Below the pieces are notes generated by a model. The model worked only from the letters and a program-made list of their open reading frames with translations, was not told the origin of the DNA and made no database searches. A stretch of DNA of 64,000 bases, taken from assembly GCA_963709075.1 (NCBI GenBank), contig CAVPUY010000002.1, forward strand, positions 310,001 to 374,000. Reading direction: 5' to 3'. The translations under genes and the position numbers were made by a program. Positions 19,353 through 28,253 of the stretch are shown here, piece by piece. This DNA is from Palsa-506 sp963709075. Lineage in GTDB: Bacteria; Actinomycetota; Actinomycetes; Streptosporangiales; Streptosporangiaceae. Numbering within the stretch: the stretch's first letter is position 1; each line of letters opens with the position of its first letter.

Positions 19353-20567
19353 ATGCGGCCGCTTGCTGGCCGCGCGCTCGGGCGGTTTGACCGGCCCCGG
19401 CGCCGGCTGCGGGCCGGTCTTGTGCAGCTGGTGTGCGCGCTCGCTGGACTGGTGCTTGGCCTGCTGCTTCCCCGGATAACCACGGAGTCCACTGTGGCCA
19501 GCACCCGGGTGACGGAGACGCTGGTCGCGGTGGGCTTCGGCGTCCTGGGGCTGGTGACCATTATCTTCTCGCTGCTCTTCGTGGTCGTGCAGTGGGCCTT
19601 TACCAGCCTTTCGCCTCGGCTGAACCTGTTCCGTGATGACCCCATCGTGTGGCGGACGTTCGCCTTCACCATCGGGGTGTTCGTGTTCTCGGTCACCACT
19701 TCCCTGGTCATCGGCGACCAGCAGAAAGTGTCGGTGATCGTGCCGACCACGGAGGTGGTGGCAGTACTCGCCGCCATCGCCTTGATCCGGAGCCTGCAGG
19801 TGAAAGCCTTCACTTCCATTCAGCTGGCGCCCACGCTGGCAGCCATAGCCGGGCAGGGCCGCGGCATCCTCGACGACCTGTACCGCCGGCCGTGCACGCC
19901 AGGCCGGCGACAGGCTGCTCCGTTGCCACCGCTGCGCAGGGCGGTGATATGGCCGCACCGCCAGGTGACCCTGCAGCAGCTCGACTTGGGCCGGCTGCGG
20001 CGTGCCGCCGGCGGCGGCGTGATCGTGCTGCGGGCCGGTATAGGTGACACGCTTCAGCAAGGGGCTCCGGTCGCCGATCTGCACGGCGGCGAGGTGGCCG
20101 ACGCGGCGGTACTCGGCGGGCTGGTGATCGGGCAGGAGCGCACCTTCCACCAGGACCCGCTGTTCGCGTTCCGGCTACTGGCCGACATCGGGCTGCGGGC
20201 ACTGTCCCCGGCGGTGAACGACCCGGCGACCGCCGTCCAGGTGCTGGACACCATCGAAAGCCTTCTCCAGCCGCTGGCAGCACGCGACCTGGACGTGGCC
20301 GAGGTGACCGATAACGCCGGGACCGTCCGGGTAGTCCTGGCACTCCCGTCCTGGGATGACTACCTGCGCACCGGCCTGGATGATCTCATCGAGTCCGCGT
20401 CCCGCTCTCCCATGGTGCTGCTGCGGGCACGGGCCCTGCTCACCAGCCTGCTGACCGTCGCGCCGCCGGCACGCCAGCCGTCGACCGTCCGGCGGCTCCA
20501 GCGCGCCGAAGAACTGGGCGCCCGCAACTTCCCAGCCATCTGGCATGACCCCGCCGGCAAGGAGTGA
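19353..20567 (+). CDS. DUF2254 family membrane protein
   Basis: About 404 residues. There are four hydrophobic helices in the N-terminal half (LRAGLVQLVCALAGLVLGLL; VAVGFGVLGLVTIIFSLLFVVVQWAF; FAFTIGVFVFSVTTSLVIG; VVAVLAAIALIRSL). A soluble C-terminal domain holds the DUF2254 hallmark FRLLADIGLRALSPAVNDPATA. The family is a predicted inner-membrane protein of unknown function. An arginine/proline-rich stretch (RRPCTPGRRQAAPLPPLRR) links the halves. ATG at 19353 is preferred; longer in-frame starts run into the repeat-derived sequence. Confidence 0.85.
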   Translation: MRPLAGRALGRFDRPRRRLRAGLVQLVCALAGLVLGLLLPRITTESTVASTRVTETLVAVGFGVLGLVTIIFSLLFVVVQWAFTSLSPRLNLFRDDPIVWRTFAFTIGVFVFSVTTSLVIGDQQKVSVIVPTTEVVAVLAAIALIRSLQVKAFTSIQLAPTLAAIAGQGRGILDDLYRRPCTPGRRQAAPLPPLRRAVIWPHRQVTLQQLDLGRLRRAAGGGVIVLRAGIGDTLQQGAPVADLHGGEVADAAVLGGLVIGQERTFHQDPLFAFRLLADIGLRALSPAVNDPATAVQVLDTIESLLQPLAARDLDVAEVTDNAGTVRVVLALPSWDDYLRTGLDDLIESASRSPMVLLRARALLTSLLTVAPPARQPSTVRRLQRAEELGARNFPAIWHDPAGKE

Positions 20568-20627
20568 AGATCCGCGGCGGCGGGAGCACTTTAGGCGAAG
20601 GTCTGCCACGGCAGCCCCGGGAGTCCC

Positions 20628-20787
20628 GGAGGTGATGGGTCGCGCACCATTCAGCGAGCTGCGCCGGGAGCCAGTGGGTGGCGCCGATGGAGAACGCCGC
20701 GCGGGCGGCCACGATGAGCGTCCACAAGATCGCGTATGGCAGGCCCGCCGCGCTGACCGGCTTGCCGGTCTTCGGCTGCGGTAGACC
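20628..20787 (-). pseudogene. membrane protein fragment
   Basis: The minus strand reads GLPQPKTGKPVSAAGLPYAI then LWTLIVAARAAFSIGATHW. This resembles the middle of a small multi-pass actinobacterial membrane protein I remember only as hypothetical (a lead-in ending in TGKPVR.AGLPY, then a tryptophan-rich helix). It has no proper start or end, and at ~20785 it abuts an opposite-strand LuxR HTH fragment. Confidence 0.45.
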
Positions 20788-20895
20788 CTCAGCAACCACA
20801 CGATCAAGACCCACATCAACCAGATCTTCGCCAAGGCCGGCTTACGCGACCGGGTAGCCGCGATCGGCTACGCCCAGCGCCACCACATCGGCTAG
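20785..20895 (+). pseudogene. LuxR/NarL-type HTH fragment
   Basis: The plus strand reads TLSNHTIKTHINQIFAKAGL then RDRVAAIGYAQRHHIG and a stop. This is the recognition helix and end of a NarL-family response regulator (S..T.KTH...I..K.GLRDR..A..YA). The receiver domain and most of the HTH are absent, and there is a stop codon just upstream. It is a 3' scrap of a two-component regulator gene. Confidence 0.75.
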
Positions 20896-21184
20896 GCGTC
20901 CCTCATGTGGTCCTGCTCGTTCTGCGTTCCTCCGCTCATACCGCGTCCGGCTCCGCCTCCCGTCCGGCTACAGGCCGTCTCCACGTGCTCTCGCGCCAGA
21001 GCACAGCGCGGGTACCCAGCGGGCGGGCTCCGCCTGTCACCGCAATCGCGGCACAAGGCGCTTCGTACGGACGGCGTAGTCCGTGTACGCCCCGGGATCC
21101 CCGGGATGCCTCCGGCCGCTGGCTGCCCGCGGGTAGCCTGACGTGATCCGCGGCGGGCCGTGCGGGATCGGGGAGGTTGACGTC

Positions 21185-22021
21185 ATGTGTCGCTGGCTGG
21201 CGTACTGCGGGGAGCCGCTGCGGCCGTCGGAGCTGATCTTGCACCCGCAGCACTCGCTCATTGCGCAGTCGCTGGATTCCCCGCTCGGAGCGGAGACGGT
21301 CAACGGTGACGGTTTCGGGTTCGGCTGGTACCCCAAGGATCCGCAGGCGGGTAATGTTCCCGGGCTGTTCCGCAGCACCGAGCCCGCATGGAATGACCAG
21401 AACCTGCGCGAGCTCACCCAGGCCGTCGAGTCCCCGTTGTTCTTCAGCCACGTCCGCGCCGCGGCCGGGCCGCCGATCCAGCAGACCAACTGCCATCCGT
21501 TCCGGTTCGGGAACTGGCTGTTCATGCACAACGGCGCCATCGCCGGGTTCGGCTCAGTCAAACGCGACCTGACCTTTGCCGTCGACCCGTCGCTGTACCC
21601 GCACATCGCCGGGACCACGGACTCAGAGGTACTGTTCCACCTCGCCTTGACCCTGGGGCTGCGCGAGGACCCGGTCGCCGCCATGGCCAAGGCCATCCGG
21701 ATGGTGGAATCGGCCGGCCACGAGCACGGGGTGAACTTCCCGATGCAAGGAACCGTCGCCGTCTGCGACGGCAGCACCGTGTGGGCTTTCCGGTACTCCT
21801 CCCAGCACCAGACGCGTACCTTGTTCCACTCCGCCGACATCGCCACCCTGCAGGCGATGTACCCCGGCATCGAGCGGCTGCGGGCCTTCGGAAAGCAGGC
21901 CCACGTCGTGGTCTCCGAGCCGCTGAACGACCTGCCCGGCGCCTTCATCGAAGTCCCCGAATCCACCGTCGCCGTCCTGGACGAATCCGGGTACCACCAT
22001 CACCCGTTCCTGGCCGATTAG
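21185..22021 (+). CDS. class II glutamine amidotransferase
   Basis: A 278-residue Ntn-type glutaminase domain. It must start at ATG 21185 because cysteine 2 (MCRWLAYCGEPL) is the catalytic nucleophile after Met removal, and GGGAGG at 21171-21176 fits. Typical motifs follow: NGDGFGFGWY, FFSHVRAA, QQTNCHPFRFGNWLFMHNG and TTDSEVLFHL. It has only the glutaminase domain, with no synthase partner, like EgtC or YafJ. EgtC (ergothioneine path) is a possibility, but no egtB/egtD lies near. The acceptor reaction is unknown. Confidence 0.88.
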   Translation: MCRWLAYCGEPLRPSELILHPQHSLIAQSLDSPLGAETVNGDGFGFGWYPKDPQAGNVPGLFRSTEPAWNDQNLRELTQAVESPLFFSHVRAAAGPPIQQTNCHPFRFGNWLFMHNGAIAGFGSVKRDLTFAVDPSLYPHIAGTTDSEVLFHLALTLGLREDPVAAMAKAIRMVESAGHEHGVNFPMQGTVAVCDGSTVWAFRYSSQHQTRTLFHSADIATLQAMYPGIERLRAFGKQAHVVVSEPLNDLPGAFIEVPESTVAVLDESGYHHHPFLAD

Positions 22022-22407
22022 CGGTAGCGCCTCAGCGCTTTGAGACCACGCAGGTGCCAGAAACCCGCTCGCGGTCGGACTGGGCCGTAGCCGCGGCCCA
22101 CCTCGTCGCGCCCGCCAGTCTCCCTGGCTGGCTTGATTGTTGCGGATGTCATTGCAGGCCTCCTATAGGCGAATCTCCGAGGTCCCGGAGGGCAGGCGCG
22201 TCCCGCAACCGGGGCGCAACCCCCAGCAGCCGCGCCGGTCGGGGATTGTGCTCTCCAGCTTGTGAACGGCCGCGGCGCCGCACAGAATGGCGGTGGCGAT
22301 GACGCCGCCAGAATCGCGAGAGGACAACTCGCTGATGGCCTCTACACCGGATATCTGCCCGCGTGGTAGTCCTGTGGTGGTGATCCCGCAGTGCTGGTGA
22401 GGAGGCC
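22022..22407 (+). other. intergenic region without recognisable gene
   Basis: About 390 bp between the amidotransferase and the universal stress protein leader. A 21-codon frame starts at the ATG near 22335, but nothing supports it. No motif or RNA fold was recognised. Confidence 0.4.
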
Positions 22408-22461
22408 ATGATGACTGCTGGTCATTCGGGTCGCGGGAAGCAAAGAGGCGGTGCCAGGTGA
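22408..22461 (+). CDS. 17-aa leader ORF coupled to usp
   Basis: A strong GAGGAGG site stands just before ATGATG at 22408. The frame reads MMTAGHSGRGKQRGGAR and stops with TGA at 22459-22461, overlapping the GTG start of the stress protein (GTGA). The next gene also begins MTAG, so this may be a duplicated or frame-broken former start. The arrangement would allow translational coupling. No experimental support can be claimed. Confidence 0.4.
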   Translation: MMTAGHSGRGKQRGGAR

Positions 22462-22898
22462 CTGCCGGCCGGTTCCGTCACGTGCTGGTGGGCTGGGATG
22501 CGTCCGCCGACGCCGCCGAGGCACTGAGCGCCGCTGCGTCGATCGCCGGCGACGATGGCCATGTTGTCGCTCTTTCCGTCGTGCCGGAGAATCCGCATGT
22601 GGAGGCCGCAGGCGAGCGCGATAGCGAGCGGGCCGTGGCCAGGCGGTGGGCCGAAGAGCAGTTTGAGCGGGCCAGGCAGGTCGTGGCGTCGGCCAGCGGC
22701 GCCCGGATGACCCTGCGGATCGTCGATGGCCAGAAGGCCGCTCGCGCCGTGTGCGACTACGCGGCCGAGCATGGTTTCGATCTGCTGGTGCTCGGCCGGC
22801 ACGGCGATGTCGGTACCCTCCGCCAGCGGCCTGGCCGGGTAGCGGAAGCGGTGGCCTGGGGCAGCGCGATCCCGGTCTTGCTGGTCAGCGCCCGCTGA
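22458..22898 (+). CDS. universal stress protein (single UspA domain)
   Basis: A 146-residue protein with the UspA fold: strand HVLVGWDASADAAEALSAA, then VVALSVVPENPHVE, a helix, and the C-terminal LLVLGRHGDVGTL......VAEAVAWGSAIPVLLVS. The ATP-binding G-2x-G-9x-G(S/T) motif is only partly kept (GRHGDVGTLRQRPGRVAEA), so ATP binding is uncertain. USPs respond to stress, redox or energy state. The GTG start overlaps the leader ORF stop. It converges with the truncated sigma gene. Confidence 0.83.
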   Translation: MTAGRFRHVLVGWDASADAAEALSAAASIAGDDGHVVALSVVPENPHVEAAGERDSERAVARRWAEEQFERARQVVASASGARMTLRIVDGQKAARAVCDYAAEHGFDLLVLGRHGDVGTLRQRPGRVAEAVAWGSAIPVLLVSAR

Positions 22899-22979
22899 CG
22901 CGGGCCGACCCATCGCAGGGCCTCCACAAGGCTTGCCACCGCGTGAGCCTTCCTGTGTATCCTGGCCTCGGCAGCGCGG

Positions 22980-23047
22980 TGAGGCTCGCGGTAGGCGATC
23001 GCGAACAGCAGCGGCCGCAGCCGCTCGAACTCTGCAGTCCTGATCAC
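22980..23047 (-). pseudogene. ECF sigma factor (SigJ-like) 5' remnant
   Basis: The GTG at 23047 overlaps the epimerase stop (GTGA). The frame reads VIRTAEFERLRPLLFAIAYR, the start of sigma region 2 in SigJ-like ECF factors, but the expected continuation (MLGS..DAED.VQ) is missing and unrelated sequence follows. In actinomycetes an NAD(P)-binding epimerase is often followed by such a sigma gene, which fits. A deletion has removed nearly all of the gene. Confidence 0.65.
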
Positions 23048-23976
23048 GCCCGTTCTTCCGTGAAGCCCTGCCGCCATGACGGGTAGCGCAGCTGCCAGCC
23101 GAGTTCCCGCCTGGCCTTGGCGTTGCAGAAGCCGCGCCCCTCGGTCATCATCATCACCGCCACCTCCCCGGCCAGCAGCCGGGCCAGCCACGCGGGAACC
23201 CGTCTCGGCCGCTTCGCCCCTGCGCACGCGGCCAGGTAAGGCAGCCACTGGCTCGCCGGGGCCGGTTCGTCGTCGACGATGTTGAACACGCCCCGCGCCT
23301 GCTGCTCCACAGCCAGCACGGTAGCGCTCGCCGCATCGTCCAGATGCACCCACGAGGCGTAGCCGGTGCCGCCCCCGACCAGCGGGAACTGCCGCTTTCG
23401 CACGAGCTCGACTTGGTCGTCGATGGCGCCCGGCCCGTAAAATCCGCCGTACCGCAGGACCGCGCCGCCGGCCTTGACGACCACGTCCTCGACGTGGCGG
23501 AGCGCCGCCATGGACGTGTGCGCCGCCGTCCCCGTCATCGGGTCCAGCGGGTCTTCCTCGGTCTTCACCCATCCGCCCTGGCGGATGCCGTTCCAGTTGG
23601 CATAGCCCTGCGCGACGAAATGGGACACGCCGGTCGCCTCGGCCGCGGCCAGCAGGTGATCCGTCCCCTCGGTGCGCAGCCGGATGGTGGGGATGGCCCA
23701 CCGGTCAAAGTGCTTCAGATCGGGTTTACCGGCATGAGCAAAACTGATCCCGGTCATCTGGTGCACGATCGCGTCCGGCCGGGCCTTGGCCACCGCCTCA
23801 CCGACCGAGACCGCATCCAGCCCGTCCATCACCACGCCATCAGCGCCCAGCCGCGCCAGCAAATCCAGCTTGGCCGCGCCCGTCGTCGTCGCCGTCACCT
23901 CATGGCCCCGCTCTACCAGCTGCGGCAACAGACGCCGCCCCAGAACCCCGGCCCCGCCTGCCACGAACACCCGCAT
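23044..23976 (-). CDS. NAD-dependent epimerase/dehydratase
   Basis: A 310-residue extended-SDR protein. It starts MRVFVAGGAGVLGRRLLPQL, a GxxGxxG NAD(P) site. DAIVHQMTG, the QGYANWNG region and AVLRYGGFYGPGA, then FNIVDDEPAPASQWLPYLA, are typical of this clade. The usual YxxxK is not obvious: HTSMAALRHVED stands where the active-site helix should be, so activity may be altered. AGGAGG nine bases upstream selects ATG 23976 over longer frames. The stop overlaps the start of the truncated sigma gene, suggesting an ancestral operon. Confidence 0.85.
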   Translation of the reverse strand: MRVFVAGGAGVLGRRLLPQLVERGHEVTATTTGAAKLDLLARLGADGVVMDGLDAVSVGEAVAKARPDAIVHQMTGISFAHAGKPDLKHFDRWAIPTIRLRTEGTDHLLAAAEATGVSHFVAQGYANWNGIRQGGWVKTEEDPLDPMTGTAAHTSMAALRHVEDVVVKAGGAVLRYGGFYGPGAIDDQVELVRKRQFPLVGGGTGYASWVHLDDAASATVLAVEQQARGVFNIVDDEPAPASQWLPYLAACAGAKRPRRVPAWLARLLAGEVAVMMMTEGRGFCNAKARRELGWQLRYPSWRQGFTEERA

Positions 23977-24362
23977 GACCATCACCCTCCTGAATCCAGA
24001 ACCTGTCTCTTCCACCCAAGACGAGACAACCCAGCCGTTTGTGAGATGGGTTGCGCCACACAGGCGCTGGCCAAGCCGGTCACCGCCCAGTAGCTCATAT
24101 CCGCCGGCCGGCGGATGTCTTCGCCACGGCGGCGGCGGCACGCTGAAACAGCGGATGAAGCTGGTCGATGAGACAAGGAGATCGGCCGGATGACTCCGGA
24201 GGAGAGGAATCATGCCAGCACGAAGGAAGATCGCGGTGGCGGCCATTGCCGCAAGCGCCGGGGTGGGAGACGCAGGTCACACTCGGTGGGACTCACATTT
24301 TTGCCGGGCTGTCTCGTCATTCCTATGCACCAATCCGGATTCTCCTGTGTGGAAGGAACGTC
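23977..24362 (+). other. divergent promoter region, possible 55-codon remnant
   Basis: This is the region between the divergent epimerase and FAD-oxidase genes. A GGAGGAGAGG site precedes ATG 24212, which reads MPARRKIAVAAIAASAGVG, looking like the start of a signal peptide, then loses that character and ends after about 55 codons inside the next gene. It may be the truncated start of a secreted protein. Nothing else is recognised. Confidence 0.35.
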
Positions 24363-25703
24363 ATGAGCTCAGCGCTTGAAATGCTTCGCCGTGACTTCGG
24401 CGGCGACATCATCGAACCGGGCGGAGCGGAGTACGAATCGGCTAGCCGGTCGGTATTGGCTTCGGGTAGCCCGGCCCATGTCCTGCGGCCCAAGAGCGTC
24501 GGGGACGTGCAAGCAGGTGTCAGATTCGCTGCCAGCGCAGGGCTTTTGCTGTCCGTGCGCGGCGGCGGCCATGGCTTTCCGGGCTTCGGCACCAACGACG
24601 GCGGCGTCGTGATCGACCTCAGCAAGGTCGCGAACGTGGAGATCATCGACAACGAACGTCACCACGTGCGGATCGGCGGCGGCGCCACCTGGGGTCAGGT
24701 CGCGACCGCCTTGGCCCCGCATGGCCTGGCGATCTCTTCGGGCGACACCAAGAGCGTCGGGGTCGGCGGGCTGACGTTGACCGGTGGCATCGGCTGGAAG
24801 GTCAGGAAGTACGGCCTGGCCCTGGACAACGTGGTCGCCGCGGAGGTGGTCACCGCCAACGGACAGGTCGCGCACGCGAGCGCGGAGGAGAACCCGGAGC
24901 TGTTCTGGGCGATTCGCGGTGGCGGCGGCAATTTCGGGATCGTGACCGCCTTCGAGTTCGTGGCACACTCGACGACGGATGTCTTCTTCGGCAAGATCGC
25001 CTTCCCCGCATCGGAGGCGGCTACCGTGCTCCAGGGCTGGGCAGACTACCTCCGCGCCGCTCCCGAAGAGCTCACATCTGTCGCGGACTTCGCCAATCCA
25101 TTCGCCGGCGGGCCCGAAGCGCCGGTCGAGATCCACGTCGCCTTTGACGGCGATGACCCGGAGCTCGCGGCCCGGGCAATCGACCCGATCCGCCGGCTCG
25201 GCACGGTGACCAACGCCGATATCGCGCTGAAGCCCTATGCGGACACGCTCGTGGACGGCATGGCGCCGCCGCCTGGCATCCAGTTTGCGACCCGAAACGC
25301 GTTTGTCGATAAGGAATCGGTGTCCGAGGTCCTTCAGATCCTTGCTGAGATCGGGGCATCGCAGCGGTCGCCGTTCATCGCCGTTCGCAGCGTCGGCGGT
25401 GCGGTATCCCGGGTTCCCGACGACGCCACCGCCTATGCGCATCGCCAGGCGGAGCTGATGTTCGTGACTACCACCGCGGGCCCGAAGCCGGTGGTCGAGG
25501 CCGCTCGCCCGGCTCTGGAAGCGATCTGGGGGAGACTCGCACCTCACGTCAACGGCGCCTACGCAAACTTCCTCGCCTCTGCCACCGAGGAGGATGTCGC
25601 CGCGATCTATCCAACGGAGACCTATCAGCGGCTCGCGGAGGTCAAGCGTCACTACGACCCCCGCAACCTGTTCGCCCGCAACCACAACGTCCGGCCTCAC
25701 TAA
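24363..25703 (+). CDS. FAD-binding oxidoreductase (BBE-type)
   Basis: A 446-residue FAD-linked oxidase of the PCMH/VAO fold. SVRGGGHGFPGFGTNDGGVVIDLS contains the histidine that binds FAD covalently in many relatives. SVGVGGLTLTGGIGWKVRKYGLALDNV and AIRGGGGNFGIVTAFEF complete the FAD site. The C-terminus NGAYANFLASATEEDV..IYP..TYQRLAEVKRHYDP is the berberine-bridge tail. The cysteine used for a second FAD bond seems replaced (SVGVGG), so attachment is probably through His only. Substrates are typically sugars or secondary metabolites. GGAAGG eight bases before ATG 24363 supports the start. Confidence 0.9.
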   Translation: MSSALEMLRRDFGGDIIEPGGAEYESASRSVLASGSPAHVLRPKSVGDVQAGVRFAASAGLLLSVRGGGHGFPGFGTNDGGVVIDLSKVANVEIIDNERHHVRIGGGATWGQVATALAPHGLAISSGDTKSVGVGGLTLTGGIGWKVRKYGLALDNVVAAEVVTANGQVAHASAEENPELFWAIRGGGGNFGIVTAFEFVAHSTTDVFFGKIAFPASEAATVLQGWADYLRAAPEELTSVADFANPFAGGPEAPVEIHVAFDGDDPELAARAIDPIRRLGTVTNADIALKPYADTLVDGMAPPPGIQFATRNAFVDKESVSEVLQILAEIGASQRSPFIAVRSVGGAVSRVPDDATAYAHRQAELMFVTTTAGPKPVVEAARPALEAIWGRLAPHVNGAYANFLASATEEDVAAIYPTETYQRLAEVKRHYDPRNLFARNHNVRPH

Positions 25704-25836
25704 GCCTCGGCGGACAAGCAAAACGGCGCCCCCACATATGCTGTGGGGCCGCCGTCTGCCCGCTGAGCGGCGATCCGTGTCACTCAGCCGATGCCGTGGG
25801 CGGCGTGGCATTGTCAGCACAGCCCGTTGCGGTAGG

Positions 25837-26499
25837 TCACAACGCGATCGCCGTCCCGTCGGGCTTGGCTGCAGGTCCGGCGATGCGGGCAAGCGACGTT
25901 GCAGGATCCGGGCGATCTGGCAGGATGCACACCATTCCGTCGCTGTAGCCTGCCGAGCCGATCCCGAATGCGGCGTTGAAGCGATCCAGGTTCACCAGTG
26001 TCAGCAGGGCGGTAATCTCCACCAGCTGGCGATCGTCGAAGTACGACCGCACTCGCGTGAACAGCTCGTCTGTGACCTCGACCGGCGTGCGCATTACCGC
26101 GACTGTGTAGTCGAGCGCTGCCTTCTCGCGATCGGTGAACAGGTCGCTGGACTGGTAGTGCGGTATGGCGAGGAGTTCGGTGTCGGAGAAGCCGGAGTTG
26201 CGGCATATCTGTGAGCCGAGGTCGACGCAGAACTCACACCCGATCATTTGCGCGCCCTTCAGCTCGACCAAGTTCTTGATCCGCTCATCGACGGTCTTGC
26301 CCTTGCGGATCGCTTGGTTGAACTTGCCCATGCCCATCATCATCTTCGGCTGGAGCGCCCAGATCTCCATCGGTTCGATCCCGTTGCCGGTCAGCGGATC
26401 GCGGCCGGTCAGCTTCTTCATCGCCTTGGGCCCGAACCAGTAAACGAGCTTGACGATCGGACCGGCCTGGGACTTTGATACGCCTTCAATGCGTGCCAT
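25837..26499 (-). CDS. carboxymuconolactone decarboxylase/AhpD-like protein
   Basis: A 220-residue helical protein. The CMD core includes KNLVELKGAQMIGCEFCVDLGSQ, with a CxxC (CEFC) like the redox-active pair of AhpD, and a later DYTVAVMRTPVEVTDELFTRV. Such proteins act as peroxiredoxin partners or decarboxylases; the CxxC favours a thiol-redox role. AGGAGG before ATG 26499 fixes the start and removes 14 residues from the longest frame. It is convergent with the FAD-oxidase gene. It may protect against peroxide made by that oxidase, which is only an inference from position. Confidence 0.83.
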   Translation of the reverse strand: MARIEGVSKSQAGPIVKLVYWFGPKAMKKLTGRDPLTGNGIEPMEIWALQPKMMMGMGKFNQAIRKGKTVDERIKNLVELKGAQMIGCEFCVDLGSQICRNSGFSDTELLAIPHYQSSDLFTDREKAALDYTVAVMRTPVEVTDELFTRVRSYFDDRQLVEITALLTLVNLDRFNAAFGIGSAGYSDGMVCILPDRPDPATSLARIAGPAAKPDGTAIAL

Positions 26500-26583
26500 C
26501 GGGCACCCTCCTGTCACATCGGCTGGTGTACGGGGCTTCATCTGGATGACCCCGGGCCGCCGGGAAACGTGACGTGGGTGGAT

Positions 26584-26906
26584 CAGTTGAGGTCACAGAT
26601 CGTTTCGGCAGACGGTGCTCGTGCTTCGCCTGGCGCTCGTCGCCGACGAGCAAGCCGCGTTCTTCGGGCGTGGCGACTGCGCGAGCGTTCGAGGCCGGCC
26701 GCCCGAGGGGCGATCAGTTCGATCGTAGGGAAGTAGGTGCGGTAGCGGGCGGTTACCCAGGTCAGGAACCGGTATCTGCGAAGGGCAGCGTTCGTGCCGA
26801 TGCAAAAGTCGGGTAACGGGGATCGTCGCTGGCCGCCTCGCTTGCGGTAGGCGATGAATGCTTTCCTGGCGAGGAATCCTGCCTGGTAGCGGAAGGAATG
26901 GCCACC
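26584..26906 (-). pseudogene. PIN-domain (VapC) toxin remnant
   Basis: On the minus strand one frame without a start reads GFLARKAFIAYRKRGG, SPLPDFCIGTNAA, then ARYRTYFPTIELIAP. This matches the C-terminal half of VapC-like PIN toxins: the LPDF-IGxxA aspartate motif and RYRTYFP...LI.P ending. The N-terminal acidic residues and any antitoxin are lost, and the tail runs on past the normal end. I did not find its partner. Confidence 0.6.
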
Positions 26907-27023
26907 TGCACGTCGTGTTCGGCGAAGTCAGCGAAATCCTTAGGCTCATCTGGCCCGGCCGGTGGCAGGCAGGCCGGGCCAGGTGACCTGATATGACACG
27001 AGCGGGACACCGCGACGATCGGG

Positions 27024-28253
27024 CTACTTGGTCCGGCCTTCCACCCGCTGGACGTCCATGGTCAGCGTCCGGCCGGACGGGTCGGTGGCCGTGTAGACCA
27101 CGTCTACCGCCACGGGCGCGGTGGTCACCAGTTCCAGGAAGCCGACGGTGAGCGGCAGCGGCTGAGGAGGCGGTGAGCCATACAGCAACTGGCCGATGCG
27201 GTAGCAGTCGTCCATTGTGGCGGTGTTCGGCGGCATAGTGATCGCGTCCTTGCCTCGGATGCCGGTGAGGTCCGGCTCGCGCCCGATCACCTTGTCCCCG
27301 TATACCAGCGGGAGCACGTACTTGAGTATCCGCACCGGCACGTTGTGGTAGTTGTGGATGTTGATTTCGGTGGCGTAGACGCCGGGGCGCACGACGGCTT
27401 GCCCGGGTTCCTGGCTCTGCTGCACCCCGCAGACGAACTTCACGCTGTAGGTGAGCAGCTTGCCCGGCTTCTCCTGCGGGGCGAACGCGAGCCCGTAGTC
27501 GACGCGGTTCACCGCGATCAGGGTGGCGGTACCGAGTGCCGGATCGATGCGGTAGAACCCGCCGTCCGCGCCGAAAGTGGCGTACAGCGCGCCGGTGGCG
27601 TCGTCGAACGCCAGTCCGCCGGTGTCGCCGATGGTGGCCCCAGTGAGGCCGATCTGCGTGTAGGAACCGGTAGCGACGTCTAGGCGGCCGAGGCTGTTAC
27701 TCGGCCGGTCGATGCCGTAAACGACGGCGTCGTCGCGGGTCAGGCCGTTGATGTCGCGGGCCTGGCCGCCCGGCGGGCCGATGATCGTAGCGGCGCCAGT
27801 GGCGGTGTCGATCTCAAAGGTGGTGGCGGTGTTGTCGTCGCCCTGGTCGACGCCGATGAGGCGGCCCGCCGCGTCGAAGGTGAGGCCGCCCTCGAAGATG
27901 AACCCGATGCCGAGCGGGCCGATGGCGCTGGCTGCGCCGGTGGTCACGTCGATCCGGTACAGCTGAGCGTCGTCGGTAAGGCTGATGCCATAGAGGACGC
28001 CGTTGTCGGCGAACGCGAGAGCGCCGACGGCGAACTCGACCGGCCCGTGCGGCCCGATAAGGCTCGCGGCCCCAGTGGCCGTGTCGATCAGGTAAAGATT
28101 GGCGCCGTCGGTACCGTACAGCCCGCCGGGCACGATGGCCGCCATGGCGGCGGCGGGTGCCGGGAGCTCGCGCCGGGCGGCCATGACGTTCTGGATCTCC
28201 TCGCTGAACCGGTCAGCGCCGGTGCTGGGAGACGGGTTGTCCTTGTTGCTCAT
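27024..28253 (-). CDS. beta-propeller (DUF4394-like) protein with novel C-terminal domain
   Basis: About 409 residues. Residues ~50-270 hold five to six repeats of the type YRIDxxTGAAsxIGP (LYLIDTATGAASLIG, LYRIDVTTGAASAIG, FEIDTATGAATIIG, LGRLDVATGSYTQIG, FYRIDPALGTATLIA), predicting a beta-propeller. The last ~130 residues (LLTYSVKFVCGVQ, VRPGVYATEINIHNYHNVPV, then LVTTAPVAVDVVYTATDPSG) look like a beta sandwich that I cannot name. No signal peptide or membrane helix is visible. GGAGG before ATG 28253 sets the start. Function unknown; it stands alone. Confidence 0.7.
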   Translation of the reverse strand: MSNKDNPSPSTGADRFSEEIQNVMAARRELPAPAAAMAAIVPGGLYGTDGANLYLIDTATGAASLIGPHGPVEFAVGALAFADNGVLYGISLTDDAQLYRIDVTTGAASAIGPLGIGFIFEGGLTFDAAGRLIGVDQGDDNTATTFEIDTATGAATIIGPPGGQARDINGLTRDDAVVYGIDRPSNSLGRLDVATGSYTQIGLTGATIGDTGGLAFDDATGALYATFGADGGFYRIDPALGTATLIAVNRVDYGLAFAPQEKPGKLLTYSVKFVCGVQQSQEPGQAVVRPGVYATEINIHNYHNVPVRILKYVLPLVYGDKVIGREPDLTGIRGKDAITMPPNTATMDDCYRIGQLLYGSPPPQPLPLTVGFLELVTTAPVAVDVVYTATDPSGRTLTMDVQRVEGRTK

